From NCBI GenBank assembly GCA_015680685.1, contig MNCI01015670.1, forward strand, positions 188,486 to 252,485: a DNA stretch of 64,000 nucleotides, read 5' to 3'. Under the pieces are notes generated by a model. The model had not been told where the DNA came from. It saw nothing but the letters and a program-made list of their open reading frames with translations, and searched no databases. This DNA is from Gnetum montanum (lineage: Eukaryota > Streptophyta > Gnetopsida > Gnetales > Gnetaceae). The position numbers and the translations under genes were made by a program. Below, piece by piece: positions 1-11,469 of the stretch. Positions within the stretch are counted from its first letter, which is position 1. Each line of letters opens with the position of its first letter.

Positions 1-36
1 AGCGCACAAATAACTAAGCCCCAGCAATAGTGCCAA

Positions 37-845
37 TGATGAGTGGCAAAGTACCCCTACGCTCAACCATACGAATATGAGTGTTTCACACACAATCCGA
101 TCGAAATCCAAGGACTGAACCTTTGTGGAACAATAATTGGTTGGTTAATCATTGTCTTCCCAAACTTACTTGTATGTCACGGTTGTATGGTTAAGTAAGC
201 TTGAGGCATATGATTTTTATAGCTTTTATGTGTTTTATATCCTGTGCTAGTAAGGAGGGGGAGAGAGATAACTAAGTAAATAATCTAATTTAACTACTCA
301 TTAACTAAGTTCTAACTACTCCTAACACTAGTATCCATTCCCACTTGCCGTACACATCCTAAACCAGTGCAATGTTGCTAGGATTATCAAATGCTAATCA
401 TCACTGGGTTACCAAGAACTACACGCATGCTCGAAGTGGCCATACTAAGTGTATTTAACTAAAAGAGTTATAGGGTGAGAGAAATAATTAATTAACTAGG
501 AAAGAATTAAATAATAATTAACACTAATTATTCTATTCTGAATTTTGCAAGGTTTATCATAAAGTTCATCTTTATTGCCATACACAAAGTGTGCTCAAGT
601 ACACAATGCTCGAATAAAGATCCATTCACTCTATGACTCCTACTACGGGCATGTAGAAATAATTCTAACTCTGGAGGGAAAAATGGTAAGAGTTTGGCTA
701 AGGGACTAACTGTCTAATGTGAAAACCAAGGGCACTACCTCTTATTTATAAGCAAGGAGATAGGCCCCGATATCGGGTATCTGACATCACATGGTTAGAT
801 CTGATATCGCGGACGTGATATCGTGGTCCCGATATCACAGTTCAC
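37..845 (-). repeat. Family B LTR (element B1), 5' LTR of a minus-strand element whose body lies left of the window
   Basis: The LTR begins with TGATGAGTGG, the same start as four other B LTRs in the window. To its left, bases 1-36 read on the minus strand as TTGGCACTATTGCTGGGG, a tRNA-Asp-type primer site (TGGCGCCGTTGCC class) altered only by transitions. A primer site on the left means the body runs off-window. A TATA box (TATAAATAAG, minus, 741-750) lies downstream of an array of GATATC dyads at about 768-835. The right end is blurred: the usual ACTCATCA terminus is not present, so 845 is approximate. Confidence 0.75.
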
Positions 846-989
846 CATGTGGGATAACTTTTTAAAGAAATTTCTAACTCTACAATCTTAGCAACTAAGA
901 ACTTAATGAAACTAAGGGTATGATTAAGGTATTAAATCATTAAGAATACATAGAAAACCTTAGTAATTATAATTTATTAATGATTGAAG

Positions 990-3723
990 ATGGCCCCAAG
1001 AAGAGGAGGAGCAAAAGGAGGACCTTCACAAGGAGCAAGCAAAAGACTAAGAGGTCAAGGTAGAGGTCCGAATGGAGGCCAAGAGCCAAAACACGAGGAG
1101 CATGAAGCACAATCATTTAGCATTCATCAAGACACTCCTACTACAGTACAATCAACCCAAGGAGAGGTAGATGAATTGCAAGTTGAAGGACAACATTTCA
1201 CATTTTCACAAGATTTCCTCCAAGAAATTCAAGAAATATCCATCCTTACCACTGTATTTGTGAAAATGAACTTCTGTTCATTCAAGGAATTTGATCCTAA
1301 AGCAGTACGAATGCAACTCCAAGCATCACCGCTATGGCCTATCCTATCACAGAATGGTAAATGGTACCTTGGAGAGACTTACCAGTTTGGTCACAACAAG
1401 GAAGAAGGTACTACTGTTAATATTTGAGGAGTCTCAATGTCATTCTCAATCAAGGAAATTGTAGAAGCTCTAAACATATCCAACAAAGGGGCATGAGCAG
1501 CACATCTATCCACCTGATCTGATCTTGAAATGAAAAAGTTATGGCTAAAACAGGCTAATGACAAAGAAGATAAATGCTATAATGAACTAACTCTAGAGGA
1601 GAGAATATACTTTAAAATTGGCACTTATCATTTATTCTCAACAAAAGGACTCAATTGACTAGTAGCTTATGAAACTAGGCAAAGTGTAATTCTAATGGGA
1701 AAGCATAATGCCAACCTTAGACAACTCTATTTTATGAAAATACAAAAGTGATTTGAAGTAAGAAAGGTAGGGAAGCCAACACTTCCATTCCCTTGCCTTA
1801 TTAGGAAGTTGTGCAAGCGAGCCAGAATCTTGGGATACACCAATGATGTCTCTAGGAGAGCTAAAACTGCTTCATACGCTGAGTTACTCAAACCAACACC
1901 ACCAAGGAAAGACCATGATCAGAAGTAAGAGCAAGAATAGGAGAAAGAGCAACAACAACAAGCAAGGCCTAGTAGCCAATAGCAACAATAGCAGTAACAA
2001 GGGTAGAAAAAATAACAAGTTCCATCATCACCACTGCAAGACTATAGACCATCAATGAGCCATCTGTAGCACACTGCAAAACCAATCAGTTGGGAAAGTA
2101 GGAAAGAAGCCAATCTATACAAAGTTATCGATAGTGCCATTAGACTCATAATTTTAGCTGATCTTGTAAGTGGACAAATTTTATTGCAATTAGAAGGAGA
2201 GGTATGGTCACAGTAGATCTCTAGGAATGTTGCATCATTCCAAGTGGTGCTAGAGACCAAAGAAGGAGCCACAATTCTAGTATTGCAACACCAAGATGCA
2301 ATAAAAGCAATAGAGGTGATTACTGATCATATTAAAAAATCCTTCAGTGTGCCTGTTGTACCACTAGTAGATCTAACTAGAGCCAAAGATGCTCATATGT
2401 TAACCAAAATCATAATGACTTCTTTTGATCATGAGGATGTGCTAAATAGGCTACTATAGATAGGACAAGTAATTACAACACTTTTTGACATCCCCAGTGA
2501 TATCACTGTAGTACAATCTAAACTCATAGCTACTAAAGAAAAATTGATCATGGTAAAGACCAGGGTAGAGCATGTGAAAGCAAAAGTCTTGAAACTGAAA
2601 GAAGAGCTTGCAGCCTTAAGAGCTAAAGGGAGAGATTCCACATAATTTGTTACACCTGACTAGATTGAGTAATTTAGAAAAGATTAGATTAGCAGATTGA
2701 TCAAGAAAAATAAACAATTAATAGATGAGAAGGAGAAAGAGGTATGGAATGCCTTTGTAGCTAAAGCATAGACATATGCACATGTGAAGGAACTTACCAC
2801 AATTCAAGAAGAAAACAAGTAACTTATTGTTGACAACCTGAGGTTGACCATTGTGGAGAAGTAGCAAAACATTCTAGAAAAGAGCATCAACCAGTTAAAT
2901 AAAGAACTGGTGAAGGTTAACCAAGACATGAGCTGCCTCACAAGAGAAAACAAAGCCCTTTCTATGAAGGAGGTACATGACATTCAATAAAAATTAGCCA
3001 TTGAAATCACTGTGTGGCAAAATGAGGCAAAGAAACATGAGAGGCTCAAGGAACACTTCTAGGACTAGGTGAGCATGTACAAATAAAGCAATGAGAAGGA
3101 GATCCAACTGGAAAAGGCCAAAATTGATTCCATATTAGTGAAAAATCCTGATTGACAACCCATCCTAGATAGCTATTCCCTTGTCCACCAAGAAAAAATG
3201 AAAAATAAAGACTTGTAGATTGAGGACTTGAAGGAGTTCCTGGGGTTAGCTAATCTTCATTATACTAACTTGGCCATGTTAATAGCAAGTAGGACCAAAA
3301 ATGAGCTAGAAAAACAAGTAGTAGTCACCTATGCCTTATATGAGAAAGATTTTGTAGATCAAAAAGATGCTTTGCAAAACCTCCAAGTATCAGGCTCAAA
3401 ACTAGAAGCAGTAAATGTTGGCTACCATAGGTAGAAAGATTTAATAAAAAACTTGGCTAGAAGATTCTCAAACTATCATAAATTAAGAGAAAAGGCTAGA
3501 GTATTTGAGGAAGAAAGGAGGCAATTTGCAGCTTGGTATGTCAAATCAAACTAAATGTTTCAACAGCTGTCATGTCCATGGAACATGTCAATTCCATCAA
3601 ACACTGGTTCATCAGCATGAACAATTCACAATCCTAGAATAGAAGAAGAAAAGCTTTAGGTGCTCCTAAAATGATACAGATTCTAGAAGTCTGATGATAA
3701 GGGGAAGCAACCAATGAAAGAGC
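990..3723 (+). pseudogene. Family B accessory gene: plant-transposon-type domain plus long coiled coil (B0 copy)
   Basis: ATG at 990 directly follows a splice-acceptor-like TTGAAG, as in the B2 copy (TTGCAG). The N-terminus is basic and Gly-rich (RRGGAKGG). Next comes a globular part with WYLGE and HNKEEGT blocks and a later LPFPCLIRKLCKRA block, the pattern of proteins annotated in plants as putative plant transposon protein. From about 2500 the product is highly charged, Glu/Lys/Gln-rich and heptad-like, so a coiled coil of several hundred residues is likely. No membrane segment is visible, so it is not an envelope protein. Many in-frame stops, mostly TAG and TAA at former CAG/CAA, break the frame. 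Homologous copies lie at 19430-21109 and 49968-52833. Function unknown. Confidence 0.75.
3719..3723. other. Target site duplication AGAGC, left flank of C-alpha
   Basis: AGAGC occurs here and again at 10091-10095, immediately outside the two LTRs of C-alpha. It fits the 5-bp duplication expected from an LTR element integrase and fixes the element's ends. Confidence 0.92.
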
Positions 3724-4744
3724 TATGGATCATTAAACTTAGAAGGGGGATGAATAAGTTTACCAAATTAAAAATTAAAGCTACAAAGCACACCTCCAAA
3801 ATTTGTTGCTCTCAACATGTGATTGAAGGGGTCCACACCTTATACAGTCTTTAAGCCCCACTCCAAAGTGTTGTACCATAACCAATCACTCAAACCTACA
3901 AGGTCTTTTCAAGCTTGGAAATGTGGTTTTAAGGCTTCCACAACCTTACAATCTTAAGCTCTATACCATAGTGTTATACCAAAACACCAACAACTCAATC
4001 CCATAGGATCCCAACAAGCTTAAGCACATCAACCCTATAAGGCAACAAGAACAAGAATTACAAGGGATAATTATAACTCAATTTGTTGATCCTTGTATAG
4101 GTAGGTACAACACACTTTACAATGAAAAAATGATCAAATAATGAGAAGTGACAAAGAATATAATGATTACAAATGAATACAACAAGGCTTGTAGTTTTTC
4201 CCAATGCAAATCAAGTATTTTTATAGCTATTAGGTTTCTAAATCCATCTTAGAACTTGTGCGATGGCTAGCTAATGATCAATAATGGACATGAGAGACAT
4301 CTTCTTCATGCTGGAGATGTCTCTTTGAACTTGCCTTTAATTCTAGGAAGACATCTTTGTTTTGTGAAAGATATTTTTTTGAATTCTCCATTTTGGAAGA
4401 CATCTTTGTTTCATGGAATATGTCTTTCTGGTACTGGTCTTCATTCAGTGAAGAAATTTTCCTATGATGAAGATGTCTTTGCCTAAAGAAAGAAGTCTTT
4501 TCCTGAAGAAAGATGTCTGTTTTTTCTTCAAGACGTCTTTGCCTGAGATTACTCCAATTCTTCCAAGATGTCTATTGTTTTTTAGAGATGTCTTCCTTCC
4601 ACTTTCTTTGTCTTTTGAATGCATCGTTCCTTATCCATAGCCTTGCTCAATCTTGTCCTGCAAGCACAATAATCATAGACATGAAAACAAACTTTTCTTC
4701 CATTTTTCTTAGCATTTTGACATACTAAAATCAATAGGTCCACA
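3724..4744 (-). repeat. C-alpha 3' LTR
   Basis: The LTR ends read TATGGATC (from TGTGGATC by one G-to-A) and GGTCCACA. It matches the 8983-10090 LTR base for base over long stretches. On the minus strand a dense array of AGATGTCT/AGACATCT dyads (about 4285-4620) precedes a TATA box CTATAAAAATA (4216-4226). Confidence 0.9.
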
Positions 4745-4760
4745 ATCTTCCCCTTTTTGG
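4745..4760 (-). other. Polypurine tract of C-alpha
   Basis: The minus strand reads CCAAAAAGGGGAAGAT directly before the LTR start TGTGGACC. C-beta has the matching AAAAAGGGGGAGAT before its 3' LTR at 25242. This is the expected plus-strand primer site. Confidence 0.85.
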
Positions 4761-4879
4761 TAATGTCCAAAACTTAAGAAAATGGGTTAGCCTTGTCCTA
4801 ATAATAATGCACAATACTTCTCCCCCTTTCTAGACATAACCAAAAAGGTCAAAAAATCATCATAAAAGATATTCTATGT

Positions 4880-6719
4880 AAAGCATAAAGACATATAAAT
4901 TCTATGGAAGCTAGGAATTAGGATAAGCATGGAGAGTTAATAGGACATGAGTCAAGTGTAAGAAAAATTAATAGACCACATAGAGATAACTAGAAAACAT
5001 ACCATCTATTCATACTTGTTTGCAAACTATGTTACAAAAACCTATCCAGAAGCATCTTAGAGTACAACTATCCATAGATTAATCACATATGTGCAAAGTC
5101 TCAAAATGATATGTGAGAGCCAAAATTATCTCATCCTCTTTGATCACCAAAAGGAGAGAACAGACATCCTACCAAGATTCCAAATAATAAGTCTCTTCCC
5201 CATTGTCATCACTGCTTGTGCTAGGACAGTTGGATTTCTAAGTGTCCTCATCTAAGAACTTAGCCTACTACACTAGAGCTTTCCTAGGGTGAAGCTTTAT
5301 TCAAATCTAAGAGGAAGCTCATGGAGTTGGTAGTTGTTGAACTGGGATCCATTGGGATGTGGTCCCAGACATGCTCTCCATAGGCCATTGCTCAAAAGAG
5401 CTAGAAGCATCAGTAGGGGGTGGAATAGTGTGAGTAGATAGGACTAGATCATGGTGCTCTAACTGCTACATGGAAGCATGATTCCTCCCCTGGATACTAG
5501 TTGGGGGTTCCTCTAGCTTGAAATCTAACTCTATCTTGGAGTCATCTATGCTTGAGGGGCCTACTCCTAAAGAATGATGTGGAGGAATAGAAGCATCCTC
5601 CTTAGTGTCAAAGATAGGAGGAGTAGTGGCCTTAAATACCTATCCATCCAAGGAAGAAGGGATCCTAACTTCATCTAAATTCTTACACAAGTAAGAGAGG
5701 CTCCTTCCAAGCTTCCCAATGGCATGGGCAAAGGGTCGAAATAGCTTCTTCAAAGAAGAATGAATTTGAGCACCGAAGGATTTTGATCATTGTAACTGGG
5801 GAGATGTTTTCTTCTTGTATTTTGGAGGTCAAGTGCTAGGTCCTACTTTTGCTACATAAGAAGAACTCCTATTCTCAACATACTCACTGAGACTTTGCTT
5901 GTCTTTAAGCAAATTCATCCTTGGAATAGGTACATCCCTCTAGCGAATCAACAAGTTGATGAGGTAGGGATGCTGAAGGATTCTCTCCTTGGCATAGAGA
6001 CTCAAAATGTCTTAACAAAGAGTATGCCTCAGATCCAATGGTAATCCTATAAGTAAGTAATATAGTACAAAACCTTAGGATGGTAGTAGATAACTGTAAC
6101 TACCTCCCTTTACCATTATATTATATAAAACAATAAGTAACAAGGTGGAGGCATCAAGAGTCATCTTGCTCTACTCAATATGATCCATATCAAATTTCAT
6201 ATCTCTCCCTAATAAAACATCACAAAATTCATCATGAGCTACACCCATTATACCATTGGTATAGATATCATGTATAGAATTAATGGTAACTCAAAATACA
6301 TCAAAACTAGAAATACCTAGAAGTGCATTGACAATCTAGGAAGAGACTTAAACAGTAATTCCACCAACAGTGAATGTGAATACCCCAACAACAACATCAG
6401 AAATAATAATATTACAATAGGATTCTCTAATAAGTACTTTAGGGATAAGAAAATTCATAGAAATGAAAGTTGTCCATTTCAAAAGCTTGAAATAATTTAA
6501 CAAAGATTATTGTCTATGAAGTGGAAAATTAAGAGAAGTAGTAGTTCTTGTAGCTTCAAACTTGTGCTAAGAGCCTGTACTTTGAAATTGGAACATGTAT
6601 GAAGCCAACACACTACTAGAACTTCCTCTTGCACATTTTCTAGGTGGATTTCTAGAGGTACCAATCTTCTTGTGGACCATCTCTACAAAAATTGTTGCAA
6701 ATGGTGGAGCCCTACTCAT
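4880..6719 (-). pseudogene. C-alpha accessory gene with plant-transposon-type domain
   Basis: ATG at 6719 lies about 50 bases downstream of a TATA box and a dyad array (see 6766-6985). The N-terminus carries a basic patch (PPRKCARGSSSS) that could act as a nuclear signal. It is followed by a domain of roughly 250 residues in which FTFTVGGITV and VNALLGI, then LYNIMVKGG, LYYLLIGLPLDL and QHPYLINLLIR, recall the plant family labelled putative plant transposon protein. The C-terminal part is Ser/Pro-rich and low in complexity. The frame is broken by many stops. It sits between gag and the 3' LTR, where an autonomous element would carry pol. Function unknown; the lower end is approximate. Confidence 0.5.
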
Positions 6720-6765
6720 CTCTGTGGGATCTCTAAAAAGGAATATGACAAAAATGAGGATTTTA

Positions 6766-6985
6766 TCTTTTATAGCTATGGGAAAATGAGGGATTTCAAT
6801 AAAAAAAGAGATGTCTTTTTTGACAACAAGATGTCTTTTTTGCATGTTAAAAATATAGTAGACATCTTTCATTTATTGAAGATGTCTTTCCTGCAACAGA
6901 TGAAAAATTAGAGAGATGTCTTTGTTGTTTTAAAGATGTCTTTGTTGAGATGTCTTTTACTTTTGAAAGATGTCTTTCATCAAAA
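6766..6985 (-). promoter_or_regulatory. Internal promoter of C-alpha accessory gene: AGATGTCT dyad array plus TATA box
   Basis: Eight copies of AGATGTCT or its complement AGACATCT lie between about 6808 and 6985. They are followed on the minus strand by AGCTATAAAAGA (TATA at 6766-6774) and then by the accessory ATG at 6719. The same two parts in the same order (array, then AGCTATAAAAA) make up the U3 of this element's LTRs. The module lies inside the body, far from either LTR, so it looks like a duplicated or convergent U3 promoter for the accessory gene. Confidence 0.55.
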
Positions 6986-7559
6986 ATCAAGGTGAGGTTT
7001 TGGAAGGCTACCATTGGTCTATAATCTTAATGAAACCTTGAAAACAAAAAGAAAAACTTACCTCTACCTACCTATCATGTTGTTAGAAGGTGATGGAGTT
7101 TTAAGTGCTAAAGAATATGTTTCCTCTTTTGAGGAATTTCCTTTGAATCGAGCTTCCCCAATGTCCAATGCATCACTTCCTCTTACAAATTTGTTAGTGA
7201 AAGTGCCCTAATGCCCTTGGTCCTATTTAATTTTCCATTCCTTTTTGATAGCCTTGGTTCTTTGAGTTGACTTCCAATCTTCTTTATGAACCTACATAAA
7301 ACCCTTTCTTAGTGCACTTTGATAAAGCTAAGGAGTTTTGTTATATGTCCATTTACTCATATTATAAAACTTCATATTGCACTCCCATTGTTTATGCCCA
7401 ATCTTATTACAATAATAACATCTAATTCTTCTATTGAAAAAATAACTACAAGGACCAAACCTTTGAGGAATTTTATGTTGGATAGGAGCTTCCCTTGTTG
7501 TAGAGTCCTTATTCCTTGGAGGTTCGTTTAGATGGGATGAAGATTACTCTTCTTGGTGG

Positions 7560-8917
7560 CATCATCCAAGTCCACTTTTATCTTGTGGACTTCTTGCTTA
7601 TCCAAGAATCATTCAAAGAGAGTCTTTTCCTTTAGTCAGTCTTTCATTCACTAGCTTAACATCAGAAAGTTCTTCTTTCATCTACTCACATGATTTGTTT
7701 AGTGCTTCATTCTCAACCTTTAAGTCTAAGAATTATTTTTTAAGATTAGAAATAGTTAAGTTTAATGTGGATATTTCTTGATCTTTAGACTTGACTTGTT
7801 TATTTAACTTAGTGTAAACATTTTGAAAATTTAAAAGTTCTTTACATAATAAATCAAACCTCTCATTGTCATTAAGTTCATCGTCTAATGAATCACCATC
7901 AATAAGAGCCATGTCGATGAGATGAGAATTTCTACCATCTTCCTCTACTTCTTCTTCACTCTACTCCCCATCATGCCAGCTTGTATAGAAGTTGGTTTTC
8001 TAAACTTCTTAAGTGGATTTGTTCTTGAATTGCATCCTAAAACTACTAGAGCATTCAAGAGTCTAATGGCCTCTACCACCACACATCTAACATTCTACAA
8101 AAGAGAAATATAAATTGGAATTTAAAAAATTCTTATCTCTTTTCTTACCTTTGGTTTGATTGAATCTTTGTTGATGTGTTCCTTTGTTCCTTATAGTAGT
8201 TAGTCATTATAGAAAGGCAATCTCATCTTCATTTCCCTCATCATTTCCATTGAGCTCCTTATCCTTTGAAGTAGCCTTCAAGGCAATAGGTCTTTCTTGG
8301 ATAGCTCCTTCAGTTATGAGATTCATTTCATAGGCGATGAGAGCACCTTGAAGTTCCTCAGAGTTCAAAGTTGAGAAATCTTTGATTTCCTCCATGGTTG
8401 TAACCTTTGGTTTGAACTTTGGTTTTAAAGTTCTAATCATTTTGATAATTACATTACTTTTTGGTAGATCCTTTCCTATTCCTCTAATTACTTCAACAAG
8501 ATCGTTATCTCTAGAAAAATGATCCTTGATTTTTTCACCTTCTCTCATTTTGAGTTTATCATATTCACTTTGTAAAAATAACAATTTTGATTGCTTAACT
8601 ATAGAGGTGCCTTCATAAGTAGCCTCTATAATTTTCCAAATTTACTTGGTTATTTTACATCTTGCTACCCTATTAAATTCAGATTTATTGAATGCATAAT
8701 ATAAACAATTTTTTGCTTTTCAATCAAACATGAACTTATCCTTTTCTTCTTGAGACCATTTGTTTTAGGGCTTGATGATGCTAGTGGTGCCATAAATAGG
8801 TGGAGTGTAGCCTTCTAGGATTGACCCCATACTTCAGACTCCATAGACTCAAAGAATACTTGCATCCTAGCTTTCCAATAGGTGAAGTCAAATCCATCGA
8901 ACATGGGTGGCTTTGAG
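7560..8917 (-). pseudogene. C-alpha gag (UBN2-type, copia)
   Basis: The reading resembles the C-beta gag at 15814-17128. It has FDGF followed by the WKARM block typical of copia gag, a conserved stretch YDKLKMREGEKIKD, and a CX2CX4HX4C zinc knuckle encoded at 8051-8092 with Trp and Gln codons turned into stops. The usual start codon is ACG instead of ATG, several frames are broken, and the C-terminal part is coiled-coil-like. Gag would form the particle and bind RNA. The copy is dead. Confidence 0.75.
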
Positions 8918-8960
8918 TAGGATGTCTCCGTTGTTCAATCTTGAAGTTGATGAAACAAAG

Positions 8961-8980
8961 AGTACTAGGCTCTGATACCA
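8961..8980 (-). other. Primer binding site of C-alpha (initiator tRNA-Met type)
   Basis: The minus strand reads TGGTATCAGAGCC two bases inside the 5' LTR, an intact copy of the initiator-Met primer site used by most plant copia elements. Confidence 0.92.
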
Positions 8981-8982
8981 CT

Positions 8983-10090
8983 TGTGGATCATTGAACTTA
9001 GAAGGGGGATGATGAATAAGTTCCCCAAATTAAAACTTAAAGCTACAAAGTAGACACATCAAATTTAACATGGTTCTCCAACTTGGGTAGTCCATACTTG
9101 GAGGGTAGATTACAAGCACACCTTTGGACTTTGTTGCTATGGTTGAAGGATCCACACCCTATATAGTCTTCAAGCCCCACTTGAGAGTGTTATACCATAG
9201 CACTAATCAATCAACCCCACAAGGTCCCATCAAGCTTGGAAATGGGGTTTCAAGTTTTTCACAACCTTTACGATCTTGAGCTCTACATCGAAGTGTTGTA
9301 CCATAGCATCAAAAACTCAATCCCATAGGATCTTGACAAGCTTAAGTACATCAACTCCATAGGACAACAAGAACAACAATTACAAGGGAAAATTACAAAT
9401 CATTTTTCTTATCCATATACAATTAGGTACAACACACTTTACAATGCCAAAATGATAAGATAGTGAGGAGAAACAGAGAATACAATTATTACAAATGTGT
9501 ATACAATGAATACAATAAGTCTTGCACTTTTCCCAATGCACATCAAGTCTTCTTATAGCTACTATGTTTCTAAATCCATCTTGGAATTCATGCAATAGCT
9601 AGCCAACAATCATTGATGATCATCAGAGATGTCTTCTTCGTGCTTGAGACATATCTTTAAAGTTGCCTTCAATTCTAGGAAGACATCTTTGTTTCATGAA
9701 AGATATCTTTCTAAAGTGTCCATTTTGGAAGACGTCTTTGTTTCATGGAAGATGTGTTTCTAGTACTAGCCTTCATTCAATGAAGACATCATTTTGGTAC
9801 TAGCCTTCATTCAGTGAAGATGTCTTTCTATGATGAAGACATCTTTTCCTAGAGAAAGATGTTTGTTATTTCTTGAAGACATATTTGCTTGAGATTACTT
9901 CAATTTTGTCAAGATGTTTGCTATTTTCTAAAGATCTCTTTCTTCCACTTTCTTTGTCTTTTGAATGCATCGTTCTTTGTCCATAGCCTTGCTCAATCTT
10001 GTCTTGGAAGTATAATAATCATAGACATGCAAACAAACTTGTCTTCCATTTTTCTTAATTTTTTGAAATACCAAAACCAAAAGGTCCATA
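8983..10090 (-). repeat. C-alpha 5' LTR
   Basis: It starts TGTGGATC and ends GGTCCATA, matches the 3' LTR, and has the primer site on its left. The AGATGTCT/AGACATCT dyad array lies at about 9620-9940. The target duplication AGAGC follows at 10091-10095. Confidence 0.92.
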
Positions 10091-10322
10091 AGAGCCACTA
10101 CCATCTAGAAGCACTTAAGGCTACATCCAACTTCATCAATTGTTGTTCTTTTTATAAAGTTTTCATGTCATAAAATGTGTCATTTTTGTAAACTCCAATA
10201 CTGTATTAGAGAGTCATGTAGATAAGAGTCAGTGCCATGTAAATCTACCTCTTAATTTTGTAAGGAACTTCATCCTCATGTTTTTTAACTCAAGGATGAA
10301 TTTTTAGTCAGTTGTGGGGAGA
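10091..10322 (+). pseudogene. B0 accessory gene C-terminus, 3' untranslated part and polypurine tract
   Basis: After the AGAGC duplication the sequence continues CACTACCATCTAGAAG, matching the CCACTACCACCAGGAC region of B3 (minus, near 50110). The downstream untranslated part, ending in the purine tract GTGGGGAGA, also matches B3 (49888-49960, minus). This shows the B0 gene was interrupted by C-alpha. Confidence 0.8.
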
Positions 10323-11052
10323 TGATAAATCAAATTTTTTCTCATCCATGATATCTAATATCCAATATTGAAGCCACGATATTGGATCCCTGATATCGGG
10401 GCACAAGATATGATGTTGCGTATCTAATATCACAAATGTGTGCAGGCCTATAAATATAACACTTAGGCACATCATCCACATACAATTTCATTTTACACTT
10501 AGCAAAATTCTATGAATTTTTTTTCTAAATTTTAGCACTTATTGCTTAGGAGTGTATGCCTACAATGTGATGTTTAGTAATTGAATGAAGTCTTTATTTG
10601 AGTGGAGTGTACTTGGACATGTTTCATTAATGGAAATAAAGATAGAGATTACTTCACATCATTGCAGCATCACTTAGTCTTTATTGTTTATAATTATAAT
10701 AATTTTACTACTTTGACTTAGCTTAATTTTTACTATTTTCTCCAGTCACTAATTTACTTTCTATGCACATTATCATTTCTATCATTAGGCAGAATGGATA
10801 CAACTAATTCTAAGTGTTAAGTATGATCATATGGTAACCCAATAGGATTATTGCTTAGTTCATCTAGTAGTGTAATACTTGGTAATCTCAATAGATGCCT
10901 TGACTTTACTAGCTCACATGGGAAGACAACTATCACAAACTCTAACTAATTACTAGCATAATTACATTACCTTCTCCACAAAATTTGATTAGGATTGTGT
11001 GTGAACACTTGTATCTGATATGGTTGGGTGTTAGATACTCCACCGCTCATCA
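10323..11052 (+). repeat. B0 3' LTR
   Basis: It starts TGATAAATCA and ends CCGCTCATCA. The GATATC/CAATATTG dyad array (about 10345-10435) is upstream of a clear TATA box CTATAAATATA (10448-10458). The end GGTTGGGTGTTAGATACTCC is the reverse complement of the shared B LTR start. No intact target duplication can be paired because the left end is off-window. Confidence 0.85.
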
Positions 11053-11469
11053 ACCTTCAAAAGTGTCTCTATTTATTTAGGAGCAAGAATGGCATTGATT
11101 ATCACCAACTTGCCATTGTTTAGAAAGACATATTCCATCCCAGCTAATAGAGTTTTCAATTCTAGGGGATCTTATTTCAAGCCTTAGGGATTTTCAACTC
11201 TCTCCAATAAGTGTCATCAGGTTCATTAGAGAATTAGCGATGGAACTACTCCATCTCATCCATGCCTTCAATGTAGGCCCTTGTCAAGTTGTCAATTGGT
11301 TCTATGCAAATTGTTGAGCTACTATCAGGATCAACTATTAGCCACTGGCTCCCCTCCTACTTTGTGGTTGCTATGTACAGGCACCTTTGAATTTCAAACA
11401 CATCTAGACATTGCCTGCATGTTGTGATGGATGTACATTTCACAAATCATAGTTTCTACACTCAGTTGC

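Larger units (their letters stand above)
3724..10090 (-). mobile_element. C-alpha: non-autonomous copia-type LTR retrotransposon
   Basis: The element is bounded by LTRs 3724-4744 and 8983-10090 and by the duplication AGAGC. The initiator-Met primer site (TGGTATCAGAGCC, minus, 8968-8980) and the purine tract next to 4744 set the orientation. Inside are a UBN2-type gag (8917 down to about 7560) and an accessory gene (6719 down to about 4880). No reverse transcriptase, RNase H or integrase motif could be found in the 4.2-kb interior, so it would depend on a helper. It is inserted in the accessory gene of B0. Confidence 0.88.
846..11052 (+). mobile_element. Family B retroelement B0 (partial), interrupted by C-alpha
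   Basis: This is the 3' half of a plus-strand family B element. It contains a leader intron end (846-989), the coiled-coil accessory gene (990-3723, resuming at 10091), a purine tract GTGGGGAGA (10314-10322) and a 3' LTR (10323-11052). The copia-type element C-alpha is inserted at 3724-10090. Joining 3723 to 10096 restores similarity to the C-terminal and 3' untranslated part of B3. The 5' half is missing; the likely reason is that the minus-strand element B1 inserted into the leader intron, pushing it left of the window. B0 itself appears inserted in the older element B4. Confidence 0.75.

Noticed and set aside
37-845. B1 LTR as the 5' LTR of the accessory gene at 990
   Set aside because: The primer site is on its left and its TATA box points left, so it belongs to a minus-strand element outside the window.
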